Notes under the pieces: model-generated | The model's database searches: none | The model's input: only the letters and a program-made list of their open reading frames with translations | What the model was told of the DNA's origin: nothing | Position numbers and translations under genes: made by a program | DNA from: Thermoanaerobaculales bacterium | GTDB lineage: Bacteria; Acidobacteriota; Thermoanaerobaculia; Thermoanaerobaculales; Sulfomarinibacteraceae | Assembly (NCBI GenBank): GCA_025456145.1 | Contig: JALOLD010000004.1 | Coordinates: forward strand, 124,001 to 188,000 | DNA length: 64,000 nucleotides | Reading direction: 5' to 3' | In this document: positions 54,884 through 63,863 of the stretch, one piece after another | Layout of the letters: each line of letters begins with the position of its first letter | Numbering within the stretch: the stretch's first letter is position 1

Positions 54884-55939
54884 ATGAGGACCCGGTTCAC
54901 CGAGGCGTTTGGCGTCCGCCACCCCATCGTGCTCTCCGGGATGAGCTGGATCAGCACCCCGGAGATGGTCGCGGCGGTCGCCCGGGCCGGCGGGCTCGGC
55001 ATCCTCGCCACCGGGGTGCTGACCGGCGAGCAGACCCGGGCGGCGATCGCCCGGACCCGCGAGCTGGTCGGCGAGCTGCCCTTCGCGGGCAACGCGACGC
55101 TCTACTTTCCGGGGGCCGAGCGCAACGCGAGGATCCTCATCGAGGAGAAGGTCCCGGTGGTCAACTTCTCGCTCGGCAAGGGCGACTGGATCTGCGAGGC
55201 GGTCCACGCCTACGGCGGCAAGGTCATCGCCACGGTGACCACCCACAAGCACGCCCTGGCGGCCCAGCGCGACGGCGCCGACGCCCTGATCGTCACCGGG
55301 CACGAGGCCGCGGCGCACGGCGGCGACGTCACCTCGCTGGTCCTGGTGCCGGCGATCGCCGATGCGGTGGACATCCCGGTGATCGCCGCCGGCGGCTTCG
55401 CCGACGGCCGCGGGCTCGCCGCCGCATTGGCCCTCGGCGCCGACGGCATCGCCATGGGGACGCGTTTCATGAACACCGTCGAAAGCCCGGTCCACGAGAG
55501 GATGAAGCGGCTCAGCACGACCAGCACCGCCTACGACACGGTGCGCACCGACCGGGTCGACGGGATGGCGATGCGCGCCGCGCGGGCCCCCGGCGTGCGC
55601 TATGTCGGACGGCAGAACCTCAACCCGGTCAACGCGCTCGTCAACTCGCGCGAGATCGCCCGGATGACCGGCTTCCCCTGGGCCAGGCTGGCGATGGGGA
55701 TCCTCGCCTCGGGTCCGAGGACCTCGCGTCTGATGTCGAAGATGGCCAACGGCTTCACCGCCTTCCGGCGGGGCACGGTCGAGGGCGACGTCGAGCGCGG
55801 CGTGCTGCCCCTCGGTCAGGTGACCGGGTTGGTCGACGACACGCCGAGCGTCGCCGAGCTCATCGATCGGGTGGTCGGCGGGGCCGAGACGGTCGCGCGG
55901 GCCCTGGCCGGCGCCTCGGCGCCCTCGGCGGGTCAGTAG
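54884..55939 (+). CDS. nitronate monooxygenase (2-nitropropane dioxygenase family)
   Basis: 351-aa FMN-dependent TIM barrel. GVRHPIVLSGMSWIS at the N-terminus, catalytic His in VTGHEAAAHGGD (~145), and FMN phosphate-binding IPVIAAGGFADGRG, ALGADGIAMGTRF. It oxidises alkyl nitronates or acts as an enoyl-reductase-like flavoprotein (FabK relatives share the fold). GGAAGGAGG before ATG 54884; TAGAGT at 54850 is a candidate -10. The 3' end overlaps the next gene by 7 bases. Confidence 0.85.
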   Translation: MRTRFTEAFGVRHPIVLSGMSWISTPEMVAAVARAGGLGILATGVLTGEQTRAAIARTRELVGELPFAGNATLYFPGAERNARILIEEKVPVVNFSLGKGDWICEAVHAYGGKVIATVTTHKHALAAQRDGADALIVTGHEAAAHGGDVTSLVLVPAIADAVDIPVIAAGGFADGRGLAAALALGADGIAMGTRFMNTVESPVHERMKRLSTTSTAYDTVRTDRVDGMAMRAARAPGVRYVGRQNLNPVNALVNSREIARMTGFPWARLAMGILASGPRTSRLMSKMANGFTAFRRGTVEGDVERGVLPLGQVTGLVDDTPSVAELIDRVVGGAETVARALAGASAPSAGQ

Positions 55940-56391
55940 TCGAGGGTCAGGATCCGGCCCTTCGTGAAGTCGAAGAAGGCGTCCTTGTCGGCCACCCGGA
56001 TGCCGGGGGCGAGATCCTCCGGGGTCTTGCCCGCGGCGGCCAGGCAGCCCGGGCAGGCGTAGAGCGGGACGCCGAGCTCGCCGAGCCTCGCGAGCTGGGT
56101 CCTCGATGACGGAAACTCGGCGAAGGTCAGGTCGACGGCGTCGGCGAGCACGACCCCGATCCCCTGGATGTCGAAGTAAACCAGGACGTCGCGGTCGGCG
56201 GCCATGAGCTCGGCCATCCGGAGCGCCATCAGCACCCGGTGCGGGTCGTCGGGCCCGCTCGAGACGTGGAGCAACACGCCGTCGCGGGGTGGCGGCGCCG
56301 GCTCGGCGGGGGCCTCGTGGGTTTGCGGGGCGCAGCCGAGGAGTGCGAGCCCGGCGGTGACGATCAGCGGGAGGAGCGGACGCATGGTCAT
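55933..56391 (-). CDS. DsrE-like lipoprotein
   Basis: 152 aa. Signal peptide with lipobox LALLGC (Cys20), a Pro/Glu-rich linker, then a DsrE/DsrF-type domain: LHVSSGPDDPHRVLMALRMAELM, VLVYFDIQGIGVVL, and LYACPGCLAAAGK with two cysteines (~112-115). DsrE folds handle sulfur transfer or redox; a periplasmic anchored version near peroxide and electron-transfer genes is unusual. ATG 56391 or 56385. Confidence 0.72.
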   Translation of the reverse strand: MTMRPLLPLIVTAGLALLGCAPQTHEAPAEPAPPPRDGVLLHVSSGPDDPHRVLMALRMAELMAADRDVLVYFDIQGIGVVLADAVDLTFAEFPSSRTQLARLGELGVPLYACPGCLAAAGKTPEDLAPGIRVADKDAFFDFTKGRILTLDY

Positions 56392-56476
56392 CGTTGTCTC
56401 CTTTGGTCAAGAGTGCAAACAGCTGACCCGGTGGAATTTACCGCGAGTCAGCCGAGCCTAGCACGGCGCCGTGGGA

Positions 56477-56665
56477 TCATGCCTCCTCATCGTCGGGCTC
56501 GACCGGAGGCCGGTCGCGGTGGAGGCGCGGGTCCTCGGCGGGGGTGAAGCCGCAGCACGGGCAGGGGTCGGGGCCGAGGCTCTCGAGCCCCACCCCGAGC
56601 CAGGTCGCGTAGTCTGAGCCGCACTTCGGGCAGGTCACACCGATGCACTCAAGCTCGCCGGCCAT
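56477..56665 (-). CDS. small zinc-ribbon protein
   Basis: 62 aa with two cysteine pairs, CPKCG (~12-15) and CPCCG (~35-38), giving one zinc knuckle, and a Glu/Asp-rich tail. The GGGAGG Shine-Dalgarno 5 bases before the ATG supports translation. Rubredoxin-like iron binding is possible but the spacing favours a zinc ribbon. Function unknown. Confidence 0.65.
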   Translation of the reverse strand: MAGELECIGVTCPKCGSDYATWLGVGLESLGPDPCPCCGFTPAEDPRLHRDRPPVEPDDEEA

Positions 56666-56765
56666 GGTCGCCTCCCTTCGCCCGCAGGACGCAGGCCCGT
56701 GCGGGCTCGCTGTCGGGTCCTCAACCCAATGTGGGTCCGAGGAGGCGAAGATGCAAAGCCGGCGG

Positions 56766-59700
56766 TTAGAAGGCCTCGGGCCCCTCCGCCGCGGCGGCGT
56801 CCTCGACGGTCTCCTGCCTCGACCGCGACTCGTGACCGCGCAGCGCGGTCGCGAGCCGGTCCAGGTAGGCGTAGACCACCGGCACCAGGAAGAGGGTCAG
56901 CGCGGTCGAGGTGATCATCCCGCCGGCGGTCGCTACCGCCATCGGCGCCCGCGCCTCGCCGCCCTCGCCGAGGGCGAGCGCGACCGGGAGGACGCCGAAG
57001 ATCATCGAGATCGCGGTCATCAGGATCGGCCGCAGCCGGATCGGGCAGGCCTCGCGCAGCGCCGCCTCCCGGTCGAGCCCCGCCTCCTGGCGCTGGATCG
57101 TCAGATCGACGAGGAGGATCGAGTTCTTGGTCACCAGCCCGAAGAGCAGGATGATGCCGATGACCGACATGATGTTGATGGTGTAGCCGGTGACGAGCAG
57201 CGCGAGCAGCGCGCCGACCAGGGCCGGTGGCAAAGCGAGCATGATCGTGAACGGGTGGATCAGCGAGTTGAACTGGCTGGCCAGCAGCATGTAGACGATG
57301 AGCACCGCGAGGCCGAGGGCGAAGAGCAACGAGCTCATCGACTCGGCGAACTCCTCGGCGGTGCCGGTCGGCTTCGCGTGGTAGCCGGGCGGGAGGAGCT
57401 CGGCGAGGACCTCCTCGACCTGCTCGAGGGCGCGGTTGAGCGGCAGTCCCTCGAGGTTGGCGGTGAGCAGCAGGCTGCGCTCGCGGTCGGTGCGGTTGAT
57501 GTTGATCGGGCCGACGCCGTGGCTGATCTCGACCACCGAGTCGAGCCGCACCATGTCGCCCGACGGGGTGCGCACCTGGAGGGCGCCGATGTCCTGGGGA
57601 CTGAGCGCCTGGTCGGGCCGGACCTTGATCCGGACGTCGTAGCGCTTGCCCTGGGTGGTGTAGGAGCCAACCTCGCGGCCGGCGATCAGCGAGTAGACGG
57701 TCTGGTAGACCGCGGCGGCGTCGAGCCCGAGATCGTGGGCACGCTCGCGGTCGACCCTGACGAAGAGCTGCGGCTGCTCGAGGTCGAGGTTGTGGTCGAG
57801 GTCGACGAAGCCGGGGATCGTCGCGAGCCGCTCGATCGCGGCGTCGCCGATCCGCTGGAGCTCGTCGAGCTCGGGGCCGCGGATCGAGTATGCGAGGGCC
57901 TTCTCGCCGCCCTCGCCGGCGACGTTGTAGAAGCTGAACTCGATGACGAAGGCCTGGATGCCCTCGATCCCGGCGAGATCGCGGCGCAGCCGCTGGACGA
58001 CCTCGGCCTGGGTGGTCGTGCGCTCGTCGGGCTTGAGCATCCGCAGGAAGAGGATGCCGGTGTTGACCTGGCCGCGCTCCTCGAGGTCGATGGCCATGAA
58101 GCCCGAGCGGATCTCGGGCTGGGACAGGACGACCCGCTCGACCTGCTGCATCATCCGGTCCATCGCTTCGAGCGAGGTCCCGACCGGCGCCTTGGTGGTG
58201 ATCATGAAGGACGACATGTCCTCGGCCGGGGCGAACTCGGCGCCGATCAGCGGGGTCAGGGCGAGGCTCGCGAGGAGCACCGCGGTCGACCCGACGAGGG
58301 TCAGGATCTTGTGGCGCAGCACCCAGTCGAGACCGCGGGAGTAGCCGCTTTCGAGCCCCTCGAAGGCACGCTCGAGGGCCTCGTAGAGGCGGCCGTGCTT
58401 GGGCTTCACCCTGAGGATCCGCGAGCACAGCATCGGCGTCAGGGTCAGGGCGACGAAGAGCGAGATCAGGATGGCGACCGCCACCGAGATCCCGAACTCG
58501 AAGAGGAACTGGCCGATCATCCCCTCCATGTAGGCGACCGGGACGAACACCGCGGCGATCGAGAAGGTCGCGGCCATCGCCGCCAGGGCGATCTCGTGGG
58601 TGCCCGAGTGCGCGGCCTGGAACGGGCTCTCGCCCTCCTCCTGGTGGCGGTAGATGTTCTCGAGCACGACGATCGCGTCGTCGATCACCACGCCCACCGA
58701 CAGCGCCAGGGCGAGAGTCGTCAGGTTGTTGAGCGAGAAGCCGAACATCCGCATGAAGCCGAAGGTGGCGATCAGCGAGGTCGGGATGGCGAGCGAGACG
58801 ATGAAGGTCGAGCGCCAGGATCGGAGGAAGACGAAGACCACGACGATCGCCAGGATCGCGCCGTAGAGGATGTCGACCTGGACGTTCGCGATCGACCTCT
58901 CGACGTACTCGGCGCCGTCAAAGGCGACGTCGTAGAACAGCCCGGGCGGGAAGTCGGCCTTGAGCTCCTCCATCCGCTGGCGTACGGCGCGGTTGACGTC
59001 GACCAGGTTGGCGCCGGATCGCGGCGCCACCCCGAGGCCCAGCGTCGGGGTCAGGTTGTAGCGGGCGCCGCCGCGCTCGTCGGCGATCCCGAGCTGGGTG
59101 AAGCCGACATCGGCGAGGCGGATGGGCCGGCCCTCGACGGTGGCGAGGATCATCGCGTTGAAGTCGTCGACCGTCTCAAAGAGCCCGAGGTTGCGCACCG
59201 CGAGCTCGGTGAGCGGCCCCTCGATGTAGCCGCCGGGCAGCTCGAGGTTCTCGCGGCCGAGCGCCACGATGACGTCGTCGACGGTCAAGCGGTGGGCGGC
59301 GAGCCGGTCGCGGTCGACCCAGATCCGCATCATCGGCTCGCGGAAGCCGGGCATCAGCACGTTGCCCACCCCGGGCACCGCCTGGAGCTGCGGCTTGACC
59401 ACCTGGTCGGCGTAGTCCGAGAGCTCGCGCGCATCGAGCCCGGCGAGGGCCATCCACAGCATCGGCTGCGAGTTGACGTCGAACTTCTGGACGATCGGCG
59501 GCTCGGCGTCGAGGGGCAGCTGGCCGACCGCCCCCGAGACCTTGTCGCGGACGTCCTGGGCGGCGATGTCGATGTCGCGCTCGAGGGTGAAGGTGACGGT
59601 CACCTGGGACACGCCCTGGCCCGAGTACGAGGTCAGCTGCTTGATGCCCTCGATGGTGTTGACCGCCGCCTCGATGACATCGGTGACGTCGGACTCCATG

Positions 59701-59873
59701 ACCTCGGGCGAGGCGCCGGGGAGGAGCGTGATCACCGTGACGACCGGGATGTCGAGCGACGGCAGCAGGTTGATCGGCAGGGTCTGGTAGCCGAGGACGC
59801 CGAAGACGACCAGCGCGATCATCAGCATCGCGGTGAAGACCGGGCGGCGGATGGCGATGTCGTAGAGATTCAT
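56766..59873 (-). CDS. RND multidrug efflux inner-membrane pump (AcrB/MexB superfamily)
   Basis: 1035 aa with twelve membrane helices. The start MNLYDIAIRRPVFTAMLMIAL, porter-domain segments, and helix 4 with the proton-relay Asp pair in LSVGVVIDDAIVVLEN (~405) place it in the HAE1 group, followed by the RxxxEAL(x)A-like HEIALAAMAATFSIAAVFVPVAYM. Driven by proton influx, it expels hydrophobic compounds through the adaptor and TolC-like protein encoded upstream in the same operon. ATG 59873 is preferred (GAGGAAA before it). Confidence 0.93.
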   Translation of the reverse strand: MNLYDIAIRRPVFTAMLMIALVVFGVLGYQTLPINLLPSLDIPVVTVITLLPGASPEVMESDVTDVIEAAVNTIEGIKQLTSYSGQGVSQVTVTFTLERDIDIAAQDVRDKVSGAVGQLPLDAEPPIVQKFDVNSQPMLWMALAGLDARELSDYADQVVKPQLQAVPGVGNVLMPGFREPMMRIWVDRDRLAAHRLTVDDVIVALGRENLELPGGYIEGPLTELAVRNLGLFETVDDFNAMILATVEGRPIRLADVGFTQLGIADERGGARYNLTPTLGLGVAPRSGANLVDVNRAVRQRMEELKADFPPGLFYDVAFDGAEYVERSIANVQVDILYGAILAIVVVFVFLRSWRSTFIVSLAIPTSLIATFGFMRMFGFSLNNLTTLALALSVGVVIDDAIVVLENIYRHQEEGESPFQAAHSGTHEIALAAMAATFSIAAVFVPVAYMEGMIGQFLFEFGISVAVAILISLFVALTLTPMLCSRILRVKPKHGRLYEALERAFEGLESGYSRGLDWVLRHKILTLVGSTAVLLASLALTPLIGAEFAPAEDMSSFMITTKAPVGTSLEAMDRMMQQVERVVLSQPEIRSGFMAIDLEERGQVNTGILFLRMLKPDERTTTQAEVVQRLRRDLAGIEGIQAFVIEFSFYNVAGEGGEKALAYSIRGPELDELQRIGDAAIERLATIPGFVDLDHNLDLEQPQLFVRVDRERAHDLGLDAAAVYQTVYSLIAGREVGSYTTQGKRYDVRIKVRPDQALSPQDIGALQVRTPSGDMVRLDSVVEISHGVGPININRTDRERSLLLTANLEGLPLNRALEQVEEVLAELLPPGYHAKPTGTAEEFAESMSSLLFALGLAVLIVYMLLASQFNSLIHPFTIMLALPPALVGALLALLVTGYTINIMSVIGIILLFGLVTKNSILLVDLTIQRQEAGLDREAALREACPIRLRPILMTAISMIFGVLPVALALGEGGEARAPMAVATAGGMITSTALTLFLVPVVYAYLDRLATALRGHESRSRQETVEDAAAAEGPEAF

Positions 59874-59884
59874 GGTTTCCTCAC

Positions 59885-60035
59885 TCAATCCCGCGTCCGA
59901 GTCCGTGTCCGCGTCCGCGTCCGAAACGCGGGCGTTGCACGGCCGTCGAAGGTTCAGCGGAGTCTGCGCTTCGAATGATCATGTCGTCAGCCTGCCCGAG
60001 ATCCAGCCGGGCACGGACGCGGACGCGGTCGCGGG
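59885..60035. repeat. stem-loop with CGTCCG/GGACGC hexamer arms
   Basis: CCCGCGTCCGAGTCCGTGTC and further CGTCCG units (59887-59921) face CGGGCACGGACGCGGACGCG (60009-60028) in inverted orientation, with ~85 bases between. It fills the gap between adaptor and RND pump genes of one operon, so it could lower pump expression relative to the adaptor. Confidence 0.75.
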
Positions 60036-60038
60036 TGA

Positions 60039-61142
60039 TCACTCGATGACCTTGACCGGCAGCCCGCGGGACAGCCCGGCGACGTCGGCGACGACCCGCT
60101 CGCCCTCGGCGAGCCCGTCGACGATCTCGACCAGGCCGTTGTCCCGACGGCCGATGCGGACCTTGCGGTAGACGATCGCGTCGTCCTCGACCATCAGCAC
60201 CTGGGGCAGGTCCGAGGTCGCGACTGCGGTGGCGGGCAGCCACAGCGAGCGCTCCTCATCGGGCGAGGTCAGGGTCACGGTGGCGAACATCCCGGGCTTG
60301 AGGCTGCCGTCGTTGGCGCTGGTGCCGACGATCTCGTACGACCGGCTCGCCTCGCGGACCACCGGCTGGAGGCTGTAGATCTGGGCGGTGCGGACCTCGC
60401 GGTCGGCGCCCACCGAAAAGGAGAAGCTCTCGAGCCGGGTGAAGCGCCCGGCCCATCCCTCGGGGACCCGCGCCGCGACCTTGACCTTGCCGCCGACCGC
60501 GAGCTCGAGGAGGCCGGCGCCGACCTCGGCCCACTGACCGGCCACCACCATGCGCTCGGTGATCGCGCCGGCGGCGGGGGCCCGGATGACGCTGCGCTCG
60601 TGGTTGCGGCGGGCGAGGCGGAGCGCGGCCTCGGCGGCGGCGGCCTGGGCAGCGGCGAGGTCGTAGGACGCCTGCGCTTGGTCGAGGGTGGCCTGGGGAA
60701 TCGTCTCGTCGGTGCGTAGATCGCGCTTGCGCTCGAGGTCCTTGCGGGCGAGCTCGAGGGTTGCCCCGGCCGCCCCGGCGTTGGCCTCGGCCTGGGCGAG
60801 GAGGATGGCGAAGGTCTCACGATCGACCTCGACCAGGGGCGCCCCCTCGGCGACCCGGTCGCCGACCTCGACGTGGACCCGGTCGACCCGGCCGGCGACC
60901 TCCGACGAGATGACCACGGTGTCGAAGGCACGGACCTCGCCGACCAGCTCGAGGGTCGGCTGCTCGACCCGCGGCTCGGTGGCGACCAGCCGGACCTCGC
61001 GCGGTGCGAGCGCCCGCTCGAGAGCCTCGGCGGCGTTGTCGAGGCCCTCGGCCTTGCCGTCGTCGGAGGGGTGGCAGCCGCCCGCGGCGAGGGCGAGGGG
61101 CAGGATGAAGGTGGCGAGAGCGCGCTGGCGAGTGCGGGTCAT
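60039..61142 (-). CDS. RND periplasmic adaptor lipoprotein
   Basis: 367 aa. Lipobox LAAGGC (Cys23). Barrel-sandwich halves DTVVISSEVAGRVDRVHVEV (~65) and RSVIRAPAAGAITERMVV (~170) flank a coiled-coil hairpin (~100-165); beta-barrel and membrane-proximal domains end with ADVAGLSRGLPVKVIE. It bridges the RND pump and the TolC-like channel. GGAGTG lies before ATG 61142; it follows the TolC gene by 5 bases. Confidence 0.92.
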   Translation of the reverse strand: MTRTRQRALATFILPLALAAGGCHPSDDGKAEGLDNAAEALERALAPREVRLVATEPRVEQPTLELVGEVRAFDTVVISSEVAGRVDRVHVEVGDRVAEGAPLVEVDRETFAILLAQAEANAGAAGATLELARKDLERKRDLRTDETIPQATLDQAQASYDLAAAQAAAAEAALRLARRNHERSVIRAPAAGAITERMVVAGQWAEVGAGLLELAVGGKVKVAARVPEGWAGRFTRLESFSFSVGADREVRTAQIYSLQPVVREASRSYEIVGTSANDGSLKPGMFATVTLTSPDEERSLWLPATAVATSDLPQVLMVEDDAIVYRKVRIGRRDNGLVEIVDGLAEGERVVADVAGLSRGLPVKVIE

Positions 61143-61147
61143 GGTGG

Positions 61148-62485
61148 TCACTCCTGAGGAGCTTCGAGCTCTGAGTAGTCGAGATCGGGAAGCGGCGGCA
61201 GGCCGACCGCGTGGCGCAGCGAGATCGCCTGGAACTCGCGCTGGGCGCGGGCGATGATGTGCGTCGTCTCGGCGTCGGTCGCCTCGGTGGTGGCGTCGAG
61301 CAGCTCGACCGACGAGGCCTCGCCGACCCGGAAGGCGGCCTCGACCTGGCGGTAGGCCTCGCGCGCCGCGAGCGAGCGCTCGCGGGCCGCGTCGAGGGCG
61401 GCGTCGGCGGCCGCGAAGCTGATCCGCGCGGTGTCGACCTGGTCGGTGATGGTGCGCTGCAGCGTCTGGCCGAGCAGCTCGACCTGGCGGAGGTCCTCGC
61501 GCGCCTTGGCGACGTTGGCCGCGGTCACCCCGCCGTCGTAGATCGGCACCCTCAGCCCGAGGGTCAGCGACGCCCAGTCGCTCGAGGGGAAGGCGGCCTT
61601 CTGCTGGAAGTACTGGCCGGTCGCCTCGAGCTCGGGAAGCCAGGCGCCCTTCTCGAGCTTGACCCACAGACCGGCGGCCTCGAGCTGGTGGGCCAGGGCC
61701 TGCATCTCGAGCCGCTGCTCGAAGGCGAGGCCGGCGAGGGCGGCGCCGTCGCCGTCGGGGATCGGCACCGGCCCGAGGCGGGCGAGCTCGCCCAGGTCGT
61801 CGACCCCGGTCAGCCGGGCGAGCCGGTGGCGGAAGAGCTCGGCCTCGCCCTCGGCGACGACCAACGCCTGGCGGGCGCCGGCGACCTCGGCCCGCCACCG
61901 GGCGACGTCGGCGACGGTCGACTCGCCGACCTCGTAGCGCCGCTCGGCGACGTGGAGCTGCTTGGCGATCTGCTCGGCGGCGGTCGCCTGGACCGCGACC
62001 CGCTCGCCGGCGGCGGTCGCCGTGAGAAAGGCCGCGGCGACCTCGAGGGTCAGGTCGTTGACCGTCGTCCGCCGGTCGAGCCGGGCGATGTCGAGGTTGA
62101 GCCGGGCGATGCTTCTCGCCCGCCACGGCCGCAGCCCGTAGAACAGCGTCTGGCGGAGGTCGGCGCTCCAGCTCCAGTCCTCGGCGGGACGGATGACGAA
62201 GCTCTCGCCGGGCGACAGCTCGATGGCCTGCTCCTCGGCGTAGAAGGTGTAGGCGCCGTTGAGCTCGAGCCGCGGCATGAGAGCCGAGCGGGCGAGCGTG
62301 GTGTCGGCCTGGGCGCGGCGGATCTGGCTTTCGGCGATCTCGACGCTCTCGTGGGTCGCGAGGGCCGAGAGGACGAGCTCGGCGAGGGTGGTCGGGCCGT
62401 CGGCGGCGGCCGAGGCGGCGGTTTGGCCGGCGAGCACGGCGGCAAGAGCGATCGCGAGCGCGGCTCGCGGAGCGGGTCGTGGCAT
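61148..62485 (-). CDS. TolC-family outer-membrane efflux protein
   Basis: 445 aa. Signal peptide (~1-30, AALAIALAAVLAGQTAASAAA). Two homologous OEP repeats with long helices (QIRRAQADTTLARSALMPRLELNGAYTF; LGLRVPIYDGGVTAANVAKAREDLRQVEL) and the closing RVGEASSVELLDATTEATDAETTHI motif. It forms the trimeric exit duct. AGGAGGG is 7 bases before ATG 62485; earlier in-frame starts would lack a signal peptide. Confidence 0.92.
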   Translation of the reverse strand: MPRPAPRAALAIALAAVLAGQTAASAAADGPTTLAELVLSALATHESVEIAESQIRRAQADTTLARSALMPRLELNGAYTFYAEEQAIELSPGESFVIRPAEDWSWSADLRQTLFYGLRPWRARSIARLNLDIARLDRRTTVNDLTLEVAAAFLTATAAGERVAVQATAAEQIAKQLHVAERRYEVGESTVADVARWRAEVAGARQALVVAEGEAELFRHRLARLTGVDDLGELARLGPVPIPDGDGAALAGLAFEQRLEMQALAHQLEAAGLWVKLEKGAWLPELEATGQYFQQKAAFPSSDWASLTLGLRVPIYDGGVTAANVAKAREDLRQVELLGQTLQRTITDQVDTARISFAAADAALDAARERSLAAREAYRQVEAAFRVGEASSVELLDATTEATDAETTHIIARAQREFQAISLRHAVGLPPLPDLDYSELEAPQE

Positions 62486-62544
62486 GGGCGCCCTCCTGTC
62501 TGCGCTTCCTACGGAGTGCGGATCGATCGGGTTCTGCCGGATCG

Positions 62545-63165
62545 TCATCGGCGCACCTCGAGCCCGGCCAGCACGACCTCGCCGAAAGCGGCGACGGTCG
62601 TCCGGGGGTCGATCTCGCGGTCGAAGAAGATCTGGACGCCGAGACCGTCCATCGCGGCGAGCAGCATGATCGCCACCGCCTCGGCGTCGACCTCGGCCCG
62701 CAGCTCGCCGGCGCGCTGGCCGTCGCGGACGACCTCGGCGAGGACCCCCCGGTAGCCGCGGAAGGTCACGAGGCAGGACCGGTTGTAGCGCTCCTCGGAG
62801 CGGGTGCCCCGCGAGGCGGCCCAGAAGTCGAGCACCACCGCCTGCATGTCGATCTGCTCGGCGGTGAACTCGGCGCCCAGTTCGAGCAGCCGGCGCAGAC
62901 GGTCGCGGGCCGTTCCGCCCTCGTCGAGCAGGCCGCGGATCCGCTCGAAGATCGCCTCGTTCATCCACTCGAAGACCGCGAAGAGCAACTCCTCCTTGGA
63001 CGAGAAGTACTCGTAGACGGTCCCCTTGCCGATCCCCGCCCGCTCGGCGATCTCGGCCACGGTGACCGCCGCGAAGCCCTGCTCGGCGAAGACCTCGGTG
63101 GCCGCCTGCAGGATGAGCGGGCGTTTCTCCCCCCGGGCCGTCGTGGGTGGTGCTGGTGAGCTCAT
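62545..63165 (-). CDS. TetR-family transcriptional repressor of the efflux operon
   Basis: 206 aa. HTH at ~20-65 ([43 protein letters not shown]), then a ligand-binding helical domain. It is the first gene of the operon tetR-tolC-adaptor-pump, and the palindrome at 63180-63199 lies 15 bases before its start, so autoregulation and drug-inducible expression are likely. ATG 63165 chosen (GGAACGGGAC upstream); a longer frame would run through the operator. Confidence 0.93.
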   Translation of the reverse strand: MSSPAPPTTARGEKRPLILQAATEVFAEQGFAAVTVAEIAERAGIGKGTVYEYFSSKEELLFAVFEWMNEAIFERIRGLLDEGGTARDRLRRLLELGAEFTAEQIDMQAVVLDFWAASRGTRSEERYNRSCLVTFRGYRGVLAEVVRDGQRAGELRAEVDAEAVAIMLLAAMDGLGVQIFFDREIDPRTTVAAFGEVVLAGLEVRR

Positions 63166-63179
63166 GTCCCGTTCCTGTT

Positions 63180-63199
63180 CCGACCGACCGGTCGGTCGG
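63180..63199. promoter_or_regulatory. perfect 20-bp TetR-type operator
   Basis: CCGACCGACCGGTCGGTCGG is fully palindromic and contains the GACCGACCGGTCGGTC core common to TetR operators of RND systems. It would occupy about +8 to +27 of the predicted transcript and block elongation or open-complex formation. Confidence 0.85.
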
Positions 63200-63213
63200 T
63201 TTTTCGGAGAGGG

Positions 63214-63242
63214 AGGGTATGCAGTCGCCATGGACGTGTCAA
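63214..63242 (-). promoter_or_regulatory. promoter of the tetR-tolC-adaptor-pump operon
   Basis: Minus strand: TTGACA (63242-63237), 17-base spacer, TACCCT (63219-63214). The perfect -35 and correct spacing compensate for a weak -10. The start of transcription would be near 63207, just upstream of the operator. Confidence 0.55.
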
Positions 63243-63342
63243 GGGGGTGGTCGAGCGGTTGCCGTGCCCGAGTTCATCGACTGTCACACCTCGCGGCGCG
63301 TCGAGCCCGGAATCGGTCGCATGGCGCCGGGAGATCCGCCGA

Positions 63343-63561
63343 TCAGCCCGGCCAGCTCATCTCGAGCTTTCGTCCGTGGGCCGCACAGTCGCGGAGGTAG
63401 AGATTGATGAGCGTTTGATAGGGGATCCCGGTGTCGTCCGCCATGAGCTTGAAGTACGCGACCGTGTCCCGGTCGAGCCGGATGGTGACCGGCTGCTTGA
63501 GGAGCTTGGTGTAGGGGTTCCTTCGCCCCTTCATGGTGTCGAAGTCATAGTGGTCTCTCAT
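63343..63561 (-). CDS. brnA: BrnA-type antitoxin
   Basis: 72 aa. N-terminal DHYDFDTMKGRRNPYTKLLK binds the toxin; VTIRLDRDTVAYFKLMADDT, GIPYQTLINLYLRDC is the ribbon-helix-helix DNA-binding domain. It neutralises BrnT and represses the operon. Its start overlaps the toxin stop by 4 bases (ATGA). Confidence 0.9.
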   Translation of the reverse strand: MRDHYDFDTMKGRRNPYTKLLKQPVTIRLDRDTVAYFKLMADDTGIPYQTLINLYLRDCAAHGRKLEMSWPG

Positions 63562-63851
63562 CGTCTCAACCCCCAGTAGACGGCCTCCTCGGCCCGGTTC
63601 GCCCGTCTCGCCGAGATGATCCGGATCGACGTCTCGGCCTGCCGGAAGCAGTGGCAGACGACCACCGCCCGGAGCTTGACGCTCAACCCCAGCAGGATGA
63701 AGTGATCCTCGTCCTCGGAGTGGTCAGGGTCGAAGTACCGCATGGCATGCTCGTCGTTGAACGCGGTCCGGGCCTCCTCGAACGTGACCCCGTGCCGGCG
63801 CCGGTTCGCCTCGGCCTTCGCCTCGTCCCACTCGAATCCCAGGTCCTCCAT
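63558..63851 (-). CDS. brnT: BrnT-type ribonuclease toxin
   Basis: 97 aa. FEWDEAKAEANRRRHGVTFEEA at the N-terminus and the C-terminal ISARRANRAEE are the BrnT signatures (RelE-like RNase fold with the catalytic Arg/His set). ATG 63851 is preferred over the longer frame since TACATT (63863-63858) would be its -10. The toxin-first order is standard for brnTA. Confidence 0.92.
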   Translation of the reverse strand: MEDLGFEWDEAKAEANRRRHGVTFEEARTAFNDEHAMRYFDPDHSEDEDHFILLGLSVKLRAVVVCHCFRQAETSIRIISARRANRAEEAVYWGLRR

Positions 63852-63857
63852 ATTGAC

Positions 63858-63863
63858 AATGTA
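63858..63863 (-). promoter_or_regulatory. -10 element placed for leaderless transcription of brnT
   Basis: TACATT on the minus strand is followed by GTCAAT and then ATG 63851, so transcription would begin at about the start codon. ATTGTCAAT across the gap is a small palindrome that might be part of a BrnA operator. Confidence 0.4.

Noticed and set aside
63243-63342. Extra small gene between tetR promoter and brnA
   Set aside because: Short plus-strand frames overlap the operator and have no ribosome-binding site; the stretch looks intergenic.
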